Notes: a model not told the origin generated them from the letters alone. DNA of 64,000 nucleotides from Helianthus annuus (GCF_002127325.2 NC_035435.2:124553127-124617126); one strand, 5' to 3'; shown: positions 11,752 through 23,500, counted from the stretch's first letter. Made by a program: numbers and translations.

Positions 11752-11839
11752 TTATCCCCAACTTGAAAGAAATTTCGTCCCGAAATTTAGCATGCGGTTA
11801 CTGAGGAAGCTAGGTAAGTTGTATCGTTTACTGGTTTTC
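11752..11839 (-). other. Spacer with polypurine tract before the 3' LTR
   Basis: On the - strand a purine tract (gttggggataa) ends at the LTR start TGTGACAAC. About 100 bp upstream, at the end of pol, a similar arrangement (ggggggatga then tgtgacacc) occurs, and the motif aatttcgtcccgaaatt appears in both. The spacer therefore looks like a local duplication of the polypurine tract and LTR edge. Confidence 0.55.
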
Positions 11840-14800
11840 CTAGGGTGTCACATCATCCCCCCGTTGATTTGGAATTTCGTCCCGAAATTCAGTAGTAGTA
11901 GCTTCAGCCTCAGTAGTGGTTGCACGGTTTTCGAATAACCGGGGATACTTGATTTCCATTTGATCTTCTCGTTCCCAGGTATACTCTGGGCCACGACGGG
12001 AGTTCCAACGAACTCGTACAAGAGGTATTCTAGTGTTCTTGAGGACCTTGACATCCCGGTCCGTGATTTCAACTGGTTCCTCGACGAACTGCAACCGCCC
12101 GTCGATAGTGAGTTCCTTAAAAGGAACTATGAGGGTCTCATCTGACAGGCACTTGTTCAGATTCGACACGTGGAATACATTGTGAACTGCACCAAGTTCA
12201 GCTGGTAGGTTTAGTCTGTAGGCTACTTTGCCTATTCTTTCAGTGATTTCGAACGGTCCAACATACCGTGGATTTAACTTGCCTCGTTTACCAAAATGAA
12301 CCACACCCTTCCAGGGTGAGACTTTGAGTAGCACTCGATCCCCAACTTGGAATTCGAACGGTTTTCTGCGTTTATCAGCATAGCTTTTCTGGCGATCACG
12401 AGCTGCCGCCATACGTTGTCGTATTTGTGCAATCCGTTAAGTAGCGTCAACTACCATTTCTGGACCTGTAATCTGACTATCCCCCACCTCTGCCCAACAG
12501 AGAGGTGACCGGCATTTACGTCCGTACAATGCCTCGAATGGAGCGGCTTGTATGCTGGTGTGGTAACTGTTATTATACGAAAACTCCACTAATGGGAGAT
12601 GCTTTTCCCAGCTGTTGCCGAAATCAATAACACATGCCCGAAGCATGTCTTCTAGGGTTTGAATCGTGTGCTCAGACTGCCCATCCGTCTGAGGGTGATA
12701 AGCTGTGCTCATGTCTAATCGAGAGCCAAAGGATTTGTGCATTGCTTGCCATAGTTCTGAAGTGAATCGTGCATCCTGATCCGAAACAATGGAGGTTGGC
12801 ACTCCGTGCCTAGAAACAACTTCTTTCAAATAGATGTCTGCTAATGTAGAGAACTTATCCGTTTCTTTGATAGCCAAGAAATGAGCAGACTTCATGAGTC
12901 GATCTACGATCACCCAAATAGTATCATTCCCATGCTGGGATCTAGGCAGGCCAGTAACAAAATCCATGGAAATTTCTTCCCATTTCCACTGTGGTATCTT
13001 AGGTTGCTGAAGTAGGCCTGAGGGTTTCTGGTACTCTGTCTTGACTCTCGCACAAGTCAAACATTTGCCGACGTAAATTGCAATGTGGGCCTTCATGCTA
13101 GGCCACCAATATGTAGTTCTGATGTCGTGATACATTTTATCCGAACCTGGATGTACCGAGTAGCGAGACTTGTGAGCTTCATCCATCACAAGTTCTCGTA
13201 AACCGCCATATAGTGGGACCCAAATACGTCCTGTTACATAGTAGGCGCCGTCTTCCTTCTGTTCTAATCGTTGCCTTGAGCCACGCAAGGCTTCAGCCCT
13301 GACGTTTTCTGGTTTCAATGCTTCTACCTGAGCATTTCGTATCTGTGCAGGAAGTTCAGACTGAATAGTGAGCTGTAAGGCTCGTACACGCCTAGGTAGA
13401 GTGTCTTTTCGACTGAGAGTGTCAGCCACAACATTGGCTTTGCCTGGATGGTACTTGATGGCACATTCGTAATCATTAAGCAGCTCGACCTATCGTCGTT
13501 GACGCATGTTCAATTCCTTCTGCTTGAAGATATGCTCGAGACTCCTGTGATCGGTGTAGATAGTGCACTTGGTACCGTACAGGTAGTGTCGCCATATCTT
13601 GAGCGCGAAAACAACAGCTCCCAGCTCTAGATCGTGCGTCATGTAGTTCCGTTCATGAACTTTGAGTTGCCGCGAAGCGTAGGAAATAACTTTATCCCGC
13701 TGCATCAATACACAACCAAGCCCTTGTATCGAGGCGTCACAATAGACCACAAAATCGTCTGTGCCTTCTGGCAATGAGAGAATAGGTGCGCTGCATAGTC
13801 TATCCTTCAAGTACTGAAAAGTTGTTTCTTGTGTATTACCCCAACGATAGGTAACACCTTTCTGTGTCAACATGGTAAGCGGCTGTGCGATCTTTGAGAA
13901 GTCTTTTATGAATCGTCTGTAGTACCCCGCCAAACCCAAGAATTGGCGTATTTCCGTTGGTGTACGCGGTGCAGGCCAGTTCCTGATCGATTCTACCTTG
14001 GATGGATCGACATGAATCCCATCCCTGTTCACCACATGGCCTAAGAAGTGGACTTCAAGAAGCCAGAAGTCGCATTTTGAAAACTTAGCATACAGTTGTT
14101 CCTTTCGAAGAAGTTCCAAGATAAGACGTAAGTGCTGCTCGTGTTCCTCCTGACTCTTGGAGTAGATCAGGATGTCGTCGATGAAAACAATGACGAACTT
14201 GTCTAGGTAGGGTTTGCACACCCTGTTCATAAGATCCATGAAAACTGCAGGCGCGTTCGTAAGCCCAAATGGCATCACTAGAAACTCGTAATGGCCGTAG
14301 CGAGTTCTGAATGCTGTCTTAGAGACGTCCTCATCCCAGACTCTCAGCTGATGGTAACCTGACCTTAGGTCGATCTTGGAGTAGTAACTCGACCCTTGCA
14401 ACTGGTCGAATAAATCGTCAATGCGTGGAAGACGATAACGGTTCTTCACTGTGACCTTGTTCTGTTCGCGGTAGTCTATACACATCCTAAAAGTGCCATC
14501 CTTCTTTTTCACGAATAGTACTGGAGCTCCCCAAGGCAAAGAGCTTGGACGAAAGAAGCCCTTATCCAAGAGCTCTTGTAGTTGCTTAGACAGTTCCTCC
14601 AGTTCAGTTGGAGCTAATCGATACGGTGCGCGAGCTATAGGTGCTGCTCCAGGAGCTAGCTCGACTTGAAACTCGACCTGGTGATGAGGCGGTAGACCAG
14701 GTAAATCTTCAGGAAACACTTGAGGAAAATCATGTACCACTGGGATATCCTCTATTCTTTTCTCTTTCGTAGCTGCATCAGTAACTAGTGCCAAAATGGC

Positions 14801-16551
14801 AGCGTGACCCTTCCGTAAACATTTCTGAGCCTTCAAGAAAGAGATGATGCCAACCACAGCACCACTCTTGTCGCCTTGAACTTCGAGAGGTTCCTTACCA
14901 GAACGAGGAATACGAATGATCTTCTCCTTACAAAGAATCTTTGCTTGCTGCTTGGACAACCAATCCATGCCGATGACGATGTCGAAACTACCCAGAACTA
15001 TAGGAATGAGGTCGATGGAGAAAGTCTGACCAGCGAGGATAAGATTACAACCTTGAACTATGTGTGTTGCTTCTAGACTTTTACCATTAGCTAATTCTAC
15101 GACATGTTTGGTGTTTAAGGGAGTTGGTGCACGTTTTAACATTTGGCTAACTTTTAATGACACATAACTTGTATCCGCACCCGAATCAAACAATACAGTA
15201 ACATAAAAGTCGTCGAGAAGGAACTTACCCATGACTACGTTGGGATCATTTCTGGCATCACCCTGCCCCAACACAAATGCACGACCCCTTGCTTCATTGC
15301 CGTTGTTGTTCCCACCATTGTTGTTGTTGCCATTTCCCTGATTGTTGTTATTGTTGTTGTTGTTCTGGTTCCTGTTTAGCTGAGGACAGTGCCTTTTGAA
15401 GTGACCTTCTGCACCACAATGAAAACATCCCTTGTTGCCCTGTTGCCGATTCTGCTGTGCTTGTGGCTGCTGCTGATTCTGATTCGCAGACCGAGGGCTC
15501 CTATAATCCTTGGCCTCATGACCCATCTTGAGGCATCTTTGACAGCGACCCTTGTTACACTGGCCACTGTGGTGTCTGTTGCGGTTGTTGCACTTTGGGA
15601 GGTTCCCTCGGTAACCACCCTGCCTGTGACTGCCTGAAGAGTGCTGACTGGGACTCTGATAACTGTCAGTCTTTCGTTGTTGAACCTGAGACTGAACTGA
15701 AGCTGATCCCTTGCTGGAATCCCCATCCCATTTTCTCTTTTTGTCACTGGGAGTAGCAAGTGTAGTAGAGGTAGTAGCGGTAGCAGTAGCGCTGATACGT
15801 TTAGGCAGCCTGTTCTGTTCCACTGCCTGGTCCGTGAGGCGATGAGCGAGGCGTTGAATAGCCTGGATATTGTCAAGATTAGCCGATGTCACATGGCTCT
15901 GAATCTCTGGCGCTAACCCTTTGAGATACAACTCAATGCGCTTGATTGGAGGGTCCACCATAGTTGGACACATCACGGCCAGCTCGTTTGACCTTTTAGT
16001 ATAAGCTTCAATTTCTGACCCAGTCATTTTCAGATGGTACAACTCATCTTCCAACTTGTGGATGTCTTCCCGAGTGCAGTATTTCCTTTTGATCAGTTCC
16101 TTGAAATCATTCCAAGGGGTGGCGTTAGCAGCTGCCAACCCTAAAATCTGAACTTGCGCGTTCCACCAAGTTAGCGCAATTCCTTCAAGTGTGCCAGTGG
16201 CGTACTTCACCCTGCGGGCCTCAAGGCATTCACACATTTCGAACACAGACTCAAGTTTTTCGAACCAGTGGAGGAGTCCAACCGCCCCCTCCGTGCCACT
16301 AAACGTGCTAGGACGACAATCCATGAAGTTCTTGAAAGTACACACAGGTTGCTGAACGGGTTGACCTAATGTGTAAAAACAGTATATGGTTAAACATAAG
16401 AGTTCGTTTAGGAACGTAGGATCTAAAGATCCTAGGATGAGTTACGACTGCAGGGTATACCTCCTGCGTTTGCAGCTGCAAGTGCCGCAGCAACTTGTTC
16501 ATTGATAAGAGCCGTCAACTGGGCTTGTGTCAAGTTAATACGTCCGGCCAT
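11840..16551 (-). pseudogene. Gypsy gag-pol, complete but with two nonsense codons
   Basis: Full polyprotein order: gag, two CCHC knuckles, protease, RT, RNase H, integrase, chromodomain-like tail. Start ATG 16551-16549 with a candidate intron at 16366-16460; from 16365 to the TAG at 11840-11842 everything is in one frame. Landmarks: [16 protein letters not shown] (gag), [14 protein letters not shown] (first knuckle, last Cys changed to Tyr), [26 protein letters not shown] (protease), [12 protein letters not shown] (RT), [15 protein letters not shown] (RNase H), integrase HHCC, MDFVTG and VSDQDARF, and VRVRWNSRRGPEYTWERE (chromodomain-like). Breaks: TAG for a conserved Trp after NMRQRR (13487-13489) and TAA at about 12434-12436 after VVDAT, where Glu is usual. 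Otherwise open. Confidence 0.92.
16366..16460 (-). other. Candidate 95-bp intron near the gag start
   Basis: The - strand begins GTATACC after ...GCAGGAG and ends ...TTTTTACACATTAG before GTCAACCCG. Without splicing the MAGRINLTQAQ frame stops within it (NSS then TAG). With splicing, 91 nt of exon 1 join in frame to the 4.5-kb gag-pol frame. Transcript evidence would be needed to prove it. Confidence 0.6.
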
Positions 16552-16855
16552 TGATCTTCACATCAAAGGCAACATAAGTGAGAAAGGTTCGCGAATAGTG
16601 CGATGACAGAAGAGTGTAAGCACACAAGTGTTCTCAAGCAATAACAAACAGTGAGTAATGTAATCTAAGCATACTACGAGCAAAGTTCTATGCAATTCTA
16701 GCATGTAGGCAATAAACATAAACCTTATTACCTAGGATGTTGAGTCTTGCACGTGGAGCGAGGCGTTGTTGTGGATCGTTGAGCACTGTACTAGTTATAG
16801 TCTGGTTTTAATAAAAACGTTTTCCCCATATTAAAACCAAGTTCTCTATAACCAA

Positions 16856-16869
16856 TGGCTCTGATACCA
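16856..16869 (-). other. Primer binding site (tRNA-iMet type)
   Basis: TGGTATCAGAGCCA on the - strand, 3 bp from the LTR edge at 16873; same as at 9295-9308. Confidence 0.9.
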
Positions 16870-16872
16870 ATC

Positions 16873-19312
16873 TGTCACACCCCCAAAATCCACCTGCGGA
16901 GTATCACCGCTTGGGAGCGTGACTGACCAGGATCAAGCCACCAATCATATTGAACATGTAATTAATAAGTAAAAGTAAATGCCATTCAACCACCAATATG
17001 AAAGGTGTCCAAAATATAAGTATGTTATCAGTGATTAGCGGAAGCGTATAAATAAAACCCAACAAAATAAAGTATGAAATTGTCATAAAGTGTTTAATGA
17101 AACATTCACGATCCGTGCCCACAACGACCAGCTCCTCCCTGTGTAAGCTCCATGTACCTAACGACCTGCAAGGCATGTAACAGAGGATCAACAACTAGTT
17201 GAGCGAGTTCACAGAAAGTAATTGCGTAATAGTAAGTTCGTTTGTAACATGTGGCTCTACTGGGCCGATAGTATGTTCTATTAGTGGGGGCTTCCCATGT
17301 TGTATATCCACTAGACTATTCGTAACCATAAGTGTTCTTCATAACCCGAGAACAGTAATACGTACAAGCTTTACGTAGGTTTTACGTAAGTATCCTTCAC
17401 AAACCGAGGATAGGGGTACGCGGGGGTTTACGTAGGTTTTACGTAAGTGCCTGACACAACCGAGGCAGTAGTGAGTATAAGTTCACGTAGGTTTTACGTG
17501 AGTGTCCTTCGCAACCTGAGGACAGTGAGTAGTACAAGTATACGTAGGTTTTACGTATGTGTCCTGCACAACCGAGGACGATGGTAGGTAGTCTATTAAC
17601 AGTGTAAGTACGAATCTATTCAATCTCATTCCTTCAATCCCATTCCCAAGCCCTGGGAATCCCATGCCTTAGTAAGAGTGTGAACTCACCTTGGTTTGCT
17701 CGGTATGTTATTGCTTATGGGGTTAATTAAATGTCTAAGTCCGTTACACACGACCTAGGATACATTGCACAAGATTCGATGTAAGTGTTACATTCAAGGA
17801 GGGTTTACGAGTCATTGATGTCTAAACATTTGTGATCCGTGTGATAGTTGTGTACAGAATGATATGATAAGGATTGTTCTCACATATAGGATCATGCAGT
17901 AACATTCAGTAGCATGAAATCATATACAGAACATACAGTAAGCTTTGACACACACATCACTTGTAAAGTTCGGACTATTAGCATGCAATCAAGGTGACAT
18001 CATGTTTAATTCACAAAGGTTGGACACAACAACACAATAAAAGGTCAGACAACATTCCAGGACCAGAAATTCGGACCAAGGGGCCACTTCAAAACTCTGA
18101 CATGTCTCCCACTTAAAAACTCGGACCCCTAGGCTTTCTTTTACAAAATTCGGACAAAGGGAAGGGTTTCCCTACTTAAAAACTCGGACTAGGTGAGGGT
18201 TTGAGGCCATGAAACTCGGACAGGGGCCAAAGGGGGGACTTCCCTTCAAAACTCGGACATGGGGGTTCTCCCCTTAAAATTCGGACTCCCCTAGTGTTCT
18301 CAAAAAAAGTCGGACAGGGCTCACATGTAAGTAAAACTCGGACTACTAGTGATGTATATACAAAACTCGGACAAGAAGTGGGGGGGTGGGCTTCCCTATG
18401 TAAAAGTTCGGACAAGGGCTCCAAGGTCCAAAACTCGGACCAAGCCCAAACACAAAAGGTCGGACATACTTGATTTAATAAAGTTCGGACCCTAGCAACC
18501 ATTATAAAAGTCGGATCTTATTATTAAGCAACAACAAAAGTCGGACAATTCATAACATATATAATGTTCGGACCATATGCATACTTGTTAAAAGTTCTGA
18601 CTATGATTATCATTCAAAAGTTCTGACTCGAAACCCTAGTCACGCACAGAACCATAAAGTAAGCAATATAACAGTTACGTTCTCAAGATTCAGAAAACCC
18701 TAATTTCATACATTTTCACAGTGCAATAATCAATTATCAATCGATCATTCTAACATATCTTGTATCTTAATCATCAAGCAAATGATTCCACAACAACCAT
18801 ACCCATTTCACAATAAATCAGAATCAATTAAACACAGAATATCATATGAAGAACTAGGGTTTACATGAAACACAAAATCAAGAATTGATAGTAACAAACA
18901 ATCATCAAACAATTACCTTAGATTGATTCTAGCAAAGAGAGGAAATCAAGAGTGATGAAGAGCTTGTGCCAATGATGAAGGTGATGATTGCCAGAGAGGA
19001 TCAGAGAGTATGAAAGTACGTGCTTTGTTTCTTTGGTGATGATTAGTGAAAGGGATTAGGGTTAAGAATGATTAGAGTTTCACTATTAGCACTTAACACC
19101 CTTGAGTATTATCTATTATAGTTTCATCACCACATTCAAGTATTTGTCAAGTCTTTCACAAGTAACACATAACCATGCACAATTACAATACACTTTATTA
19201 TATCAAAACGTATACAATTACAAAGCAAACCAATTGTGCAAATAAACAACTAAACAAACAATGAACGTGCAATAAATGCGAAATTGGAATCTTGGAAACT
19301 CGAGTCGTCACA
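16873..19312 (-). repeat. Gypsy 5' LTR, 2.44 kb
   Basis: It begins on the - strand with TGTGACGACTCGAG at 19312, directly against Harbinger transposase sequence, and ends GGTGTGACA at 16873. Partner of 9312-11751, with the same two motif arrays inside. Confidence 0.9.
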
Positions 19313-19848
19313 GTAGAGCCTCACCACAAATTTGCAAAACTTGTATAAACATTCTCTAGCAGTTCTTTCGGACATCTTTAAGTATTCGTCCCAAGCATCG
19401 GCTGCCGTCCCAAAATCTAGTTGACGAATCGTCGCAGTGCATTTCTGTAAGGTGGTGAATCCCCTTTTGCCTCTAGCATCGTGTCGCAAGGTAAAAAACG
19501 GGTCATAAGCGGCTAAATCGTCGGCTATACGTAAGAAAAGTCGACGACTCATTCTGAAACGGCGTCTAAAAATAGCCTCCGAGTACAACGGCTCGTCGGC
19601 AAAGTAATCGACGACTAATCTTTCGTGAGCACCTACACGATAAAAATAAAAATATATAACTTATACATAAAAATATAATGCAAAGCTATAAAAATATAAG
19701 AATAAAAATATAACTAACTTTCTCGGTCTCGGTCGATGTGTGGGTTCCTGTTTCGTGGTTGTGACGAAACCTCCTCCTCCACCGTGTTTATAAAATATTT
19801 TACGGCTTCCATGGTGTCCGTCGAACCCAATGAAGAGGAAGATGACAT
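19313..19848 (-). pseudogene. Harbinger transposase, N-terminal half, two exons
   Basis: Start ATG 19848-19846 gives MSSSSSLGSTDTMEAVKYF. An intron with GT at 19718-19717 and AG at 19634-19633 (86 bp) is inferred, because removing it joins ...RNPHIDRDRE to SAHERLVVDYFADEP in frame. Exon 2 continues with YSEAIFRRRFRMSRRLFLRI, FTTLQKCTATIRQL and ERTARECLYKFCKFVVRLY, all typical of the HARBI1/ALP1 N-terminal domain. It stops where the gypsy LTR begins at 19312. The matching C-terminal half is at 6555-7127. The start is supported because the frame upstream is closed and the family usually begins in such an acidic/serine leader. Confidence 0.85.
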
Positions 19849-20180
19849 TGTGTATTTTTTAGAGAAGATTATTTGAGAATGTGGGTGAATTTTTGAATAA
19901 AAATGGTGTCTAAAGGGAGTTGTTTGGAGAAAGTGGGTGAGTTTTTATATAAAAATGGTTAAATGTGTGGGTATTTACATAGGTTTTAAATTAAATAATT
20001 TTTTTTAAAACTAGCCGTTATCAAACGACATTCAATGAAGGGGGCCTCACAATTTCGGCTCGTCTCCAACGTCTTGGAGAAGCCGTGAGAGCCGCGACGA
20101 CCCACCGGGGGGCGCTGTGCGAAGCCGGGGACGGTCCGGGACGGATAGGGTACGACCCACATACCCTTTGGTTACTCTTA

Positions 20181-20229
20181 GGCTAAGGGGTATGGGACCG
20201 TCCCCCACCCACATACCCTTTGGTCACTC
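20181..20229. mobile_element. 49-bp relic of a Tourist-like element
   Basis: GGCTAAGGGGTATGG on the left and, inverted, GAGTGACCAAAGGGTATG on the right, flanked by TTA at 20178-20180 and 20230-20232. The right terminus is also duplicated just outside, at 20157-20177 (cacataccctttggttactc). It lies in the promoter-like gap between the two Harbinger genes. Confidence 0.55.
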
Positions 20230-20385
20230 TTAAAGTTTATATATTTTTTAAAAGTTTATATTTTTGTTTACAGTTTATATATTTTGTTTAAAGTTTATAT
20301 ATCTTTTTAAAGTTTATCTTTTTGTTAACAGTTTATATATTTTTTTTAAAATTATAACTTTAGAATTATTTTGTTTGTTTTTTTA
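20222..20385 (+). repeat. AT-rich repeats of aaagtttatatattttt
   Basis: Six or so degenerate copies of a ~20-bp unit (aaagtttatat plus T-run) directly before the splice acceptor of ORF1. It is probably the remains of its first intron. Confidence 0.6.
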
Positions 20386-20388
20386 TAG

Positions 20389-21188
20389 GTAATAATTAAA
20401 CGGGTGACGGGTTTTGGACCAAGGTTTTGGCGAAGTTTTTTGAGCTTATGGACCAAGGCTTGTATCGAGATATCGACTCGGTGTCATCAAAGTGGCGGAA
20501 AATGAACGGGTTCGTCAATAAGTTTTGCGATGAGTATAATAAAATATATACAAGTGGGCGTTGTAGCGGCATGAGCGACGAGGATGTGTTCAAACAAGCG
20601 TTGGAGAAGTATAAGGCGAACAATGGTAATACCAACTTTGCACACGTTCGCGCGTGGGAAATTTTGAAAACGCACCCAAAATGGGTGCCGATTCCCAACG
20701 AGGTGGAGATGGCGAAGCGGCAAAGGACATCGGAAACGGGTAGTTTTAGCGCCGGTGGATCGGACGCGAGGTGTCACATAAACTTAAATGATGACGCCGA
20801 GTTTGACGAAGAGGAATACGCCGTACATGAAGCGGAGCGTCCACCGGGCCGGGACAAATCAAAGAAGGAGCGGGCAAAGGGGAAAGAAAAGGAAAAGGTG
20901 GACCCGAAGATGGAAGAGTTTATGGAACACTTTAAAACGTACACGGACGTCTCGGCCCAAAAGGCGAAGGCGAAGGAGCGGGCCGTCGAAGAAAAAACTC
21001 GTGTAGCGGAAGAAAAGTTACGCGAGAAGGTCCGATTGTCGAATGAGAAAATCCGAATTTCCGATGAAAAAATTCGGCTCAAGGAATGGGAAATAATAAC
21101 GATGGATTTCGATGAGTATCCCGAGCCGAAACGTTCGATGTTGAAAAAATTACAAACCGACATCCTGAAGAAGCATCAAATTATTTAA
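20389..21188 (+). pseudogene. Harbinger ORF1, Myb/SANT-like, 5' truncated
   Basis: This is the accessory DNA-binding protein of PIF/Harbinger elements (databases often misname it glutathione S-transferase T3-like). An acceptor TATAG at 20384-20388 opens an exon whose third complete codon is a TAA (20397-20399). After it the frame is open to TAA 21186-21188. Residues include GDGFWTKVLAKFFEL, DSVSSKWRKMNGFVNKFCDEY (trihelix/SANT region), then a highly charged Lys/Glu-rich coiled-coil-like stretch, and MDFDEYPEPKRSMLKKLQ at the end (NAM-associated type C-terminus). The first exon with the start of the SANT domain is missing. Orientation opposite to the transposase fits the superfamily layout. 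Confidence 0.78.
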
Positions 21189-21402
21189 GTCTATGTTTTT
21201 TTTTTTATTAAGTGTATGTTAATTTTTAAAGTTTATGTAATGTGTTTTTAATACTAATGAAAATATTTTGTTAGTTTATTTGTTAAATGTTAATAAAAGT
21301 AGAAAATTAAAAAAAAAAAAAAACATAAAAGTGGTGGGGTATGATTATCTAGGACCATCCTCTATATCCTATAGTTTTGTGAAATGGATCATCTTTGGAA
21401 AG

Positions 21403-21468
21403 ACTATGACGTGGCGTCTACGTGACGGATTATCTTCCCTTAAAAAACAATCACCATACCCTCTAGCG
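21403..21468 (-). repeat. Right TIR of the Harbinger element
   Basis: Inverse partner of 6217-6280, flanked by TTA at 21469-21471. Confidence 0.75.
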
Positions 21469-21471
21469 TTA

Positions 21472-21954
21472 TGTGTAATAGTAGTGAAACAGGGACACCA
21501 TTGTTTTCATACTATGTTTTTTTCCAAGTAATGATTAAGAGGTGGGTGGTTTCACTTATTTTTAAATAAATTTTTAGTGGGACGGTGGAGACGTGGAAAG
21601 ATCTACACACATGAATTATTGTGTGCTCAAATTCATGCATGTGATGGTCATTAATACATCCATCTTTATCATTTATATTTATATATAAGTATATTTCTTA
21701 CCTTATATTTAAGTTTCTATTTTTCTAACAACAATTCCAATATTTCCAAGCCTACATATATCAGATATGTGTCATGTAAAATTTATAAAATTTGAATTCA
21801 CAACCTTTTATTATTGAATAAGTTACTTACTACCAGGATGTTTTCTTAAAGACTTCTTATATTTAAGTGGTTAATTGAGTAAAAAGAATTAGGCCTAAAA
21901 TTATGGTTAAGGAAAAATAAAGTAAAAAAATTAAATCTTGGTGATGAGACAACT
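21472..21954. other. Intergenic, nothing recognised
   Basis: AT-rich sequence with no recognisable gene or element. Confidence 0.5.
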
Positions 21955-21957
21955 TAA

Positions 21958-22309
21958 GACCGTACGTAGTGGTTGGGTGAATAATGCCCCATCTTTAGGC
22001 GTTGTCCGTCACGTGTCGTCCTAGTCAGCAAAGGGGCGTTTTTCTACAATGGGTATAGTGGGATGTGAGCATTATGTTAAAAGGGATGTAAAGAATTAAA
22101 TAAATAAAAAAAAAACATGAAAAAAAATTGATTGGCTAAAGAAGAAGAGGGTTACATGTGACTGAGCCATCAAAATGGGGCTTTGGCGTTGTTTTTAAAA
22201 CGTCTGGGACAAAAAAACAAAAAAAAACGCCCAAAGGGGCCATGACCGGGGCGTGCTTTGGCGTTTTCGGGCAAAAAAATGCCCCAAATCCACATCACTA
22301 CGGGTGGTC
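21958..22309. mobile_element. Tourist-like MITE, 352 bp
   Basis: Ends GACCGTACGTAGTGG and, inverted, GACCACCCGTAGTGATG, flanked by TAA at 21955-21957 and 22310-22312. Inner sequence is rich in ggcgttt/aaacgcc inverted segments. Non-coding. Confidence 0.75.
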
Positions 22310-22499
22310 TAAGACCTCAACAATATTTTAAGATGGTTTTCACACTCTATTACCAACACTTTTTTTTTTGCATAATAAATGAATGCAGATACTAAATATA
22401 TAACTTAACATATATATAAAATCTTATAAAAACCTTTCGGGCCCTTTGAAAATTTGGGCCTCGAGCAACGGCACGGGTTGGCGGACCCAAGAGCCAACC

Positions 22500-23500
22500 C
22501 TACTTGGAATTATGAATATCCAGGATATCCGAAGTTTGAATGTAGGATTTAATACAAGCAATTGCATGAACGAGCTTCGTATGTAGAGTTAATACAAGGA
22601 TTGTGTTTAGTTGTTTGAAAGTGGAGGTGAAAAAACATCAAGTTAATCCCGGGATTAGTTTATGGTGATTGTCTCGTCTAAATAGGGTTAATCTTCTTCT
22701 GAAGCTCGTTACAAGGAGGAGAATATGGGGGGTTCTCCTTGTAACCAGCCTCCGGCGTGAGAATAAGAAGTTATTTTGAGTATAAAAGTGTGTGTATGAA
22801 GTGAGATGGCAAGAGAGCGATCCTTAAACCAGGAGGTGAAGTTCTCTATTTATAGCCGATGTGATTTGTGAAGGAGATGGGCTGATGGGGTCTTGGGCCT
22901 GAGATCGACAACAAAGAATATTCATTCTGCCTACTCTGTTACGACCGTTAGTGATCCCAGTTGAGAGGGTAGTTGGCACATGTTGAATGGATCCACGTGT
23001 TCTGACGATTGTCTTTGTTGTCTGGTCTGTCGTCAGCAGTTAAGTGGAGATCATGGAGCAGTTGTCGGCGCAAGCCGATTGGTGCCACGTATGCGTCCTT
23101 GTGTACTTCTTTTCTCCTGCACGATTGCTCATCATGAAGCACAATAGAATACAGACTGTTGAGCGCCTATTGGTCCACTGATCTGCCACTCGTACCTTCT
23201 GTACCGTTCGACATTACCCTGCACTTCTTGTCCCCGCGCGACCTAGGGTAACCCTGAGCAGGCGGCACAAGGTCAAGGAAGCTAGGTCTTTTGTCAAAGG
23301 AACTAAGTGTCAGAATTGATTATATCTTGGTCCTAACCTCGCGCACGGCTGGGGGCACACCCTTGCAGTCAACGCAAGGTCGAGGAAGCCAACACTTTGA
23401 TTTACTTTTAGATATGGTCTCGCGTGCACGCTGAGGTTAAATCATATTGCCGACATAGGATTTGGGACCATAACCTCTTTAGGAGGAAACATAGACGTTT
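22500..23500 (-). repeat. Dispersed GC-rich repeat, copy 1 (probably a solo LTR)
   Basis: It shares a series of blocks with 32650-33545: ggttaatcttctt, gaatatggggg, ccggcgtgagaataag, gggctgatg, cgaccgttagtg, gtgccacgt, gcgtcctt, tcctgcacg. On the - strand a TATA-like ctataaatagagaac lies at about 22835-22850. Limits are uncertain and I found no target duplication. Solo LTR is the likeliest reading, but no coding region identifies the family. Confidence 0.5.

Larger units (their letters stand above)
7128..19312 (-). mobile_element. Tekay-like gypsy tandem: LTR-internal-LTR-truncated internal
   Basis: Read on the - strand: LTR (19312-16873), PBS, gag-pol (16551-11840), LTR (11751-9312), a second PBS, gag and protease (8990-7128), then an abrupt end in the Harbinger transposase. 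The middle LTR is shared: it is the 3' LTR of a complete 10-kb element (9312-19312) and also sits as 5' LTR before a second, nearly identical internal region. That structure is expected from unequal recombination between copies. The left flank, including the last LTR and part of the target gene, was then deleted, so no target duplication survives. The two LTRs differ at about 16 places in 2.44 kb by my count, so the tandem is young. Confidence 0.88.
6217..21468. mobile_element. PIF/Harbinger transposon interrupted by a gypsy tandem
   Basis: The ends are imperfect TIRs. The left starts GACCATAGGGTATGGT (6217); the right, read inward on the - strand from 21468, starts CGCTAGAGGGTATGGT. Both continue into a shared subterminal block of the form ATCCGYCACRTAGRCGCCACS. 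Flanking 3-mers are TCA (6214-6216) and TTA (21469-21471), consistent with the TWA duplication of this superfamily after one mutation. Inside are a divergently oriented transposase (-) and a Myb/SANT-like ORF1 (+), the classic two-gene layout. Without the 12-kb gypsy insertion (7128-19312) the element would be about 3 kb. Both genes are broken. An alternative is two adjacent elements meeting at the TIR-like ends near 20180-20230. Confidence 0.8.

Noticed and set aside
20389..21188. Glutathione S-transferase gene
   Set aside because: Database names of this type come from mislabelled Harbinger ORF1 proteins; no GST fold motif is visible, while the SANT-like and charged C-terminal parts and the context fit ORF1.
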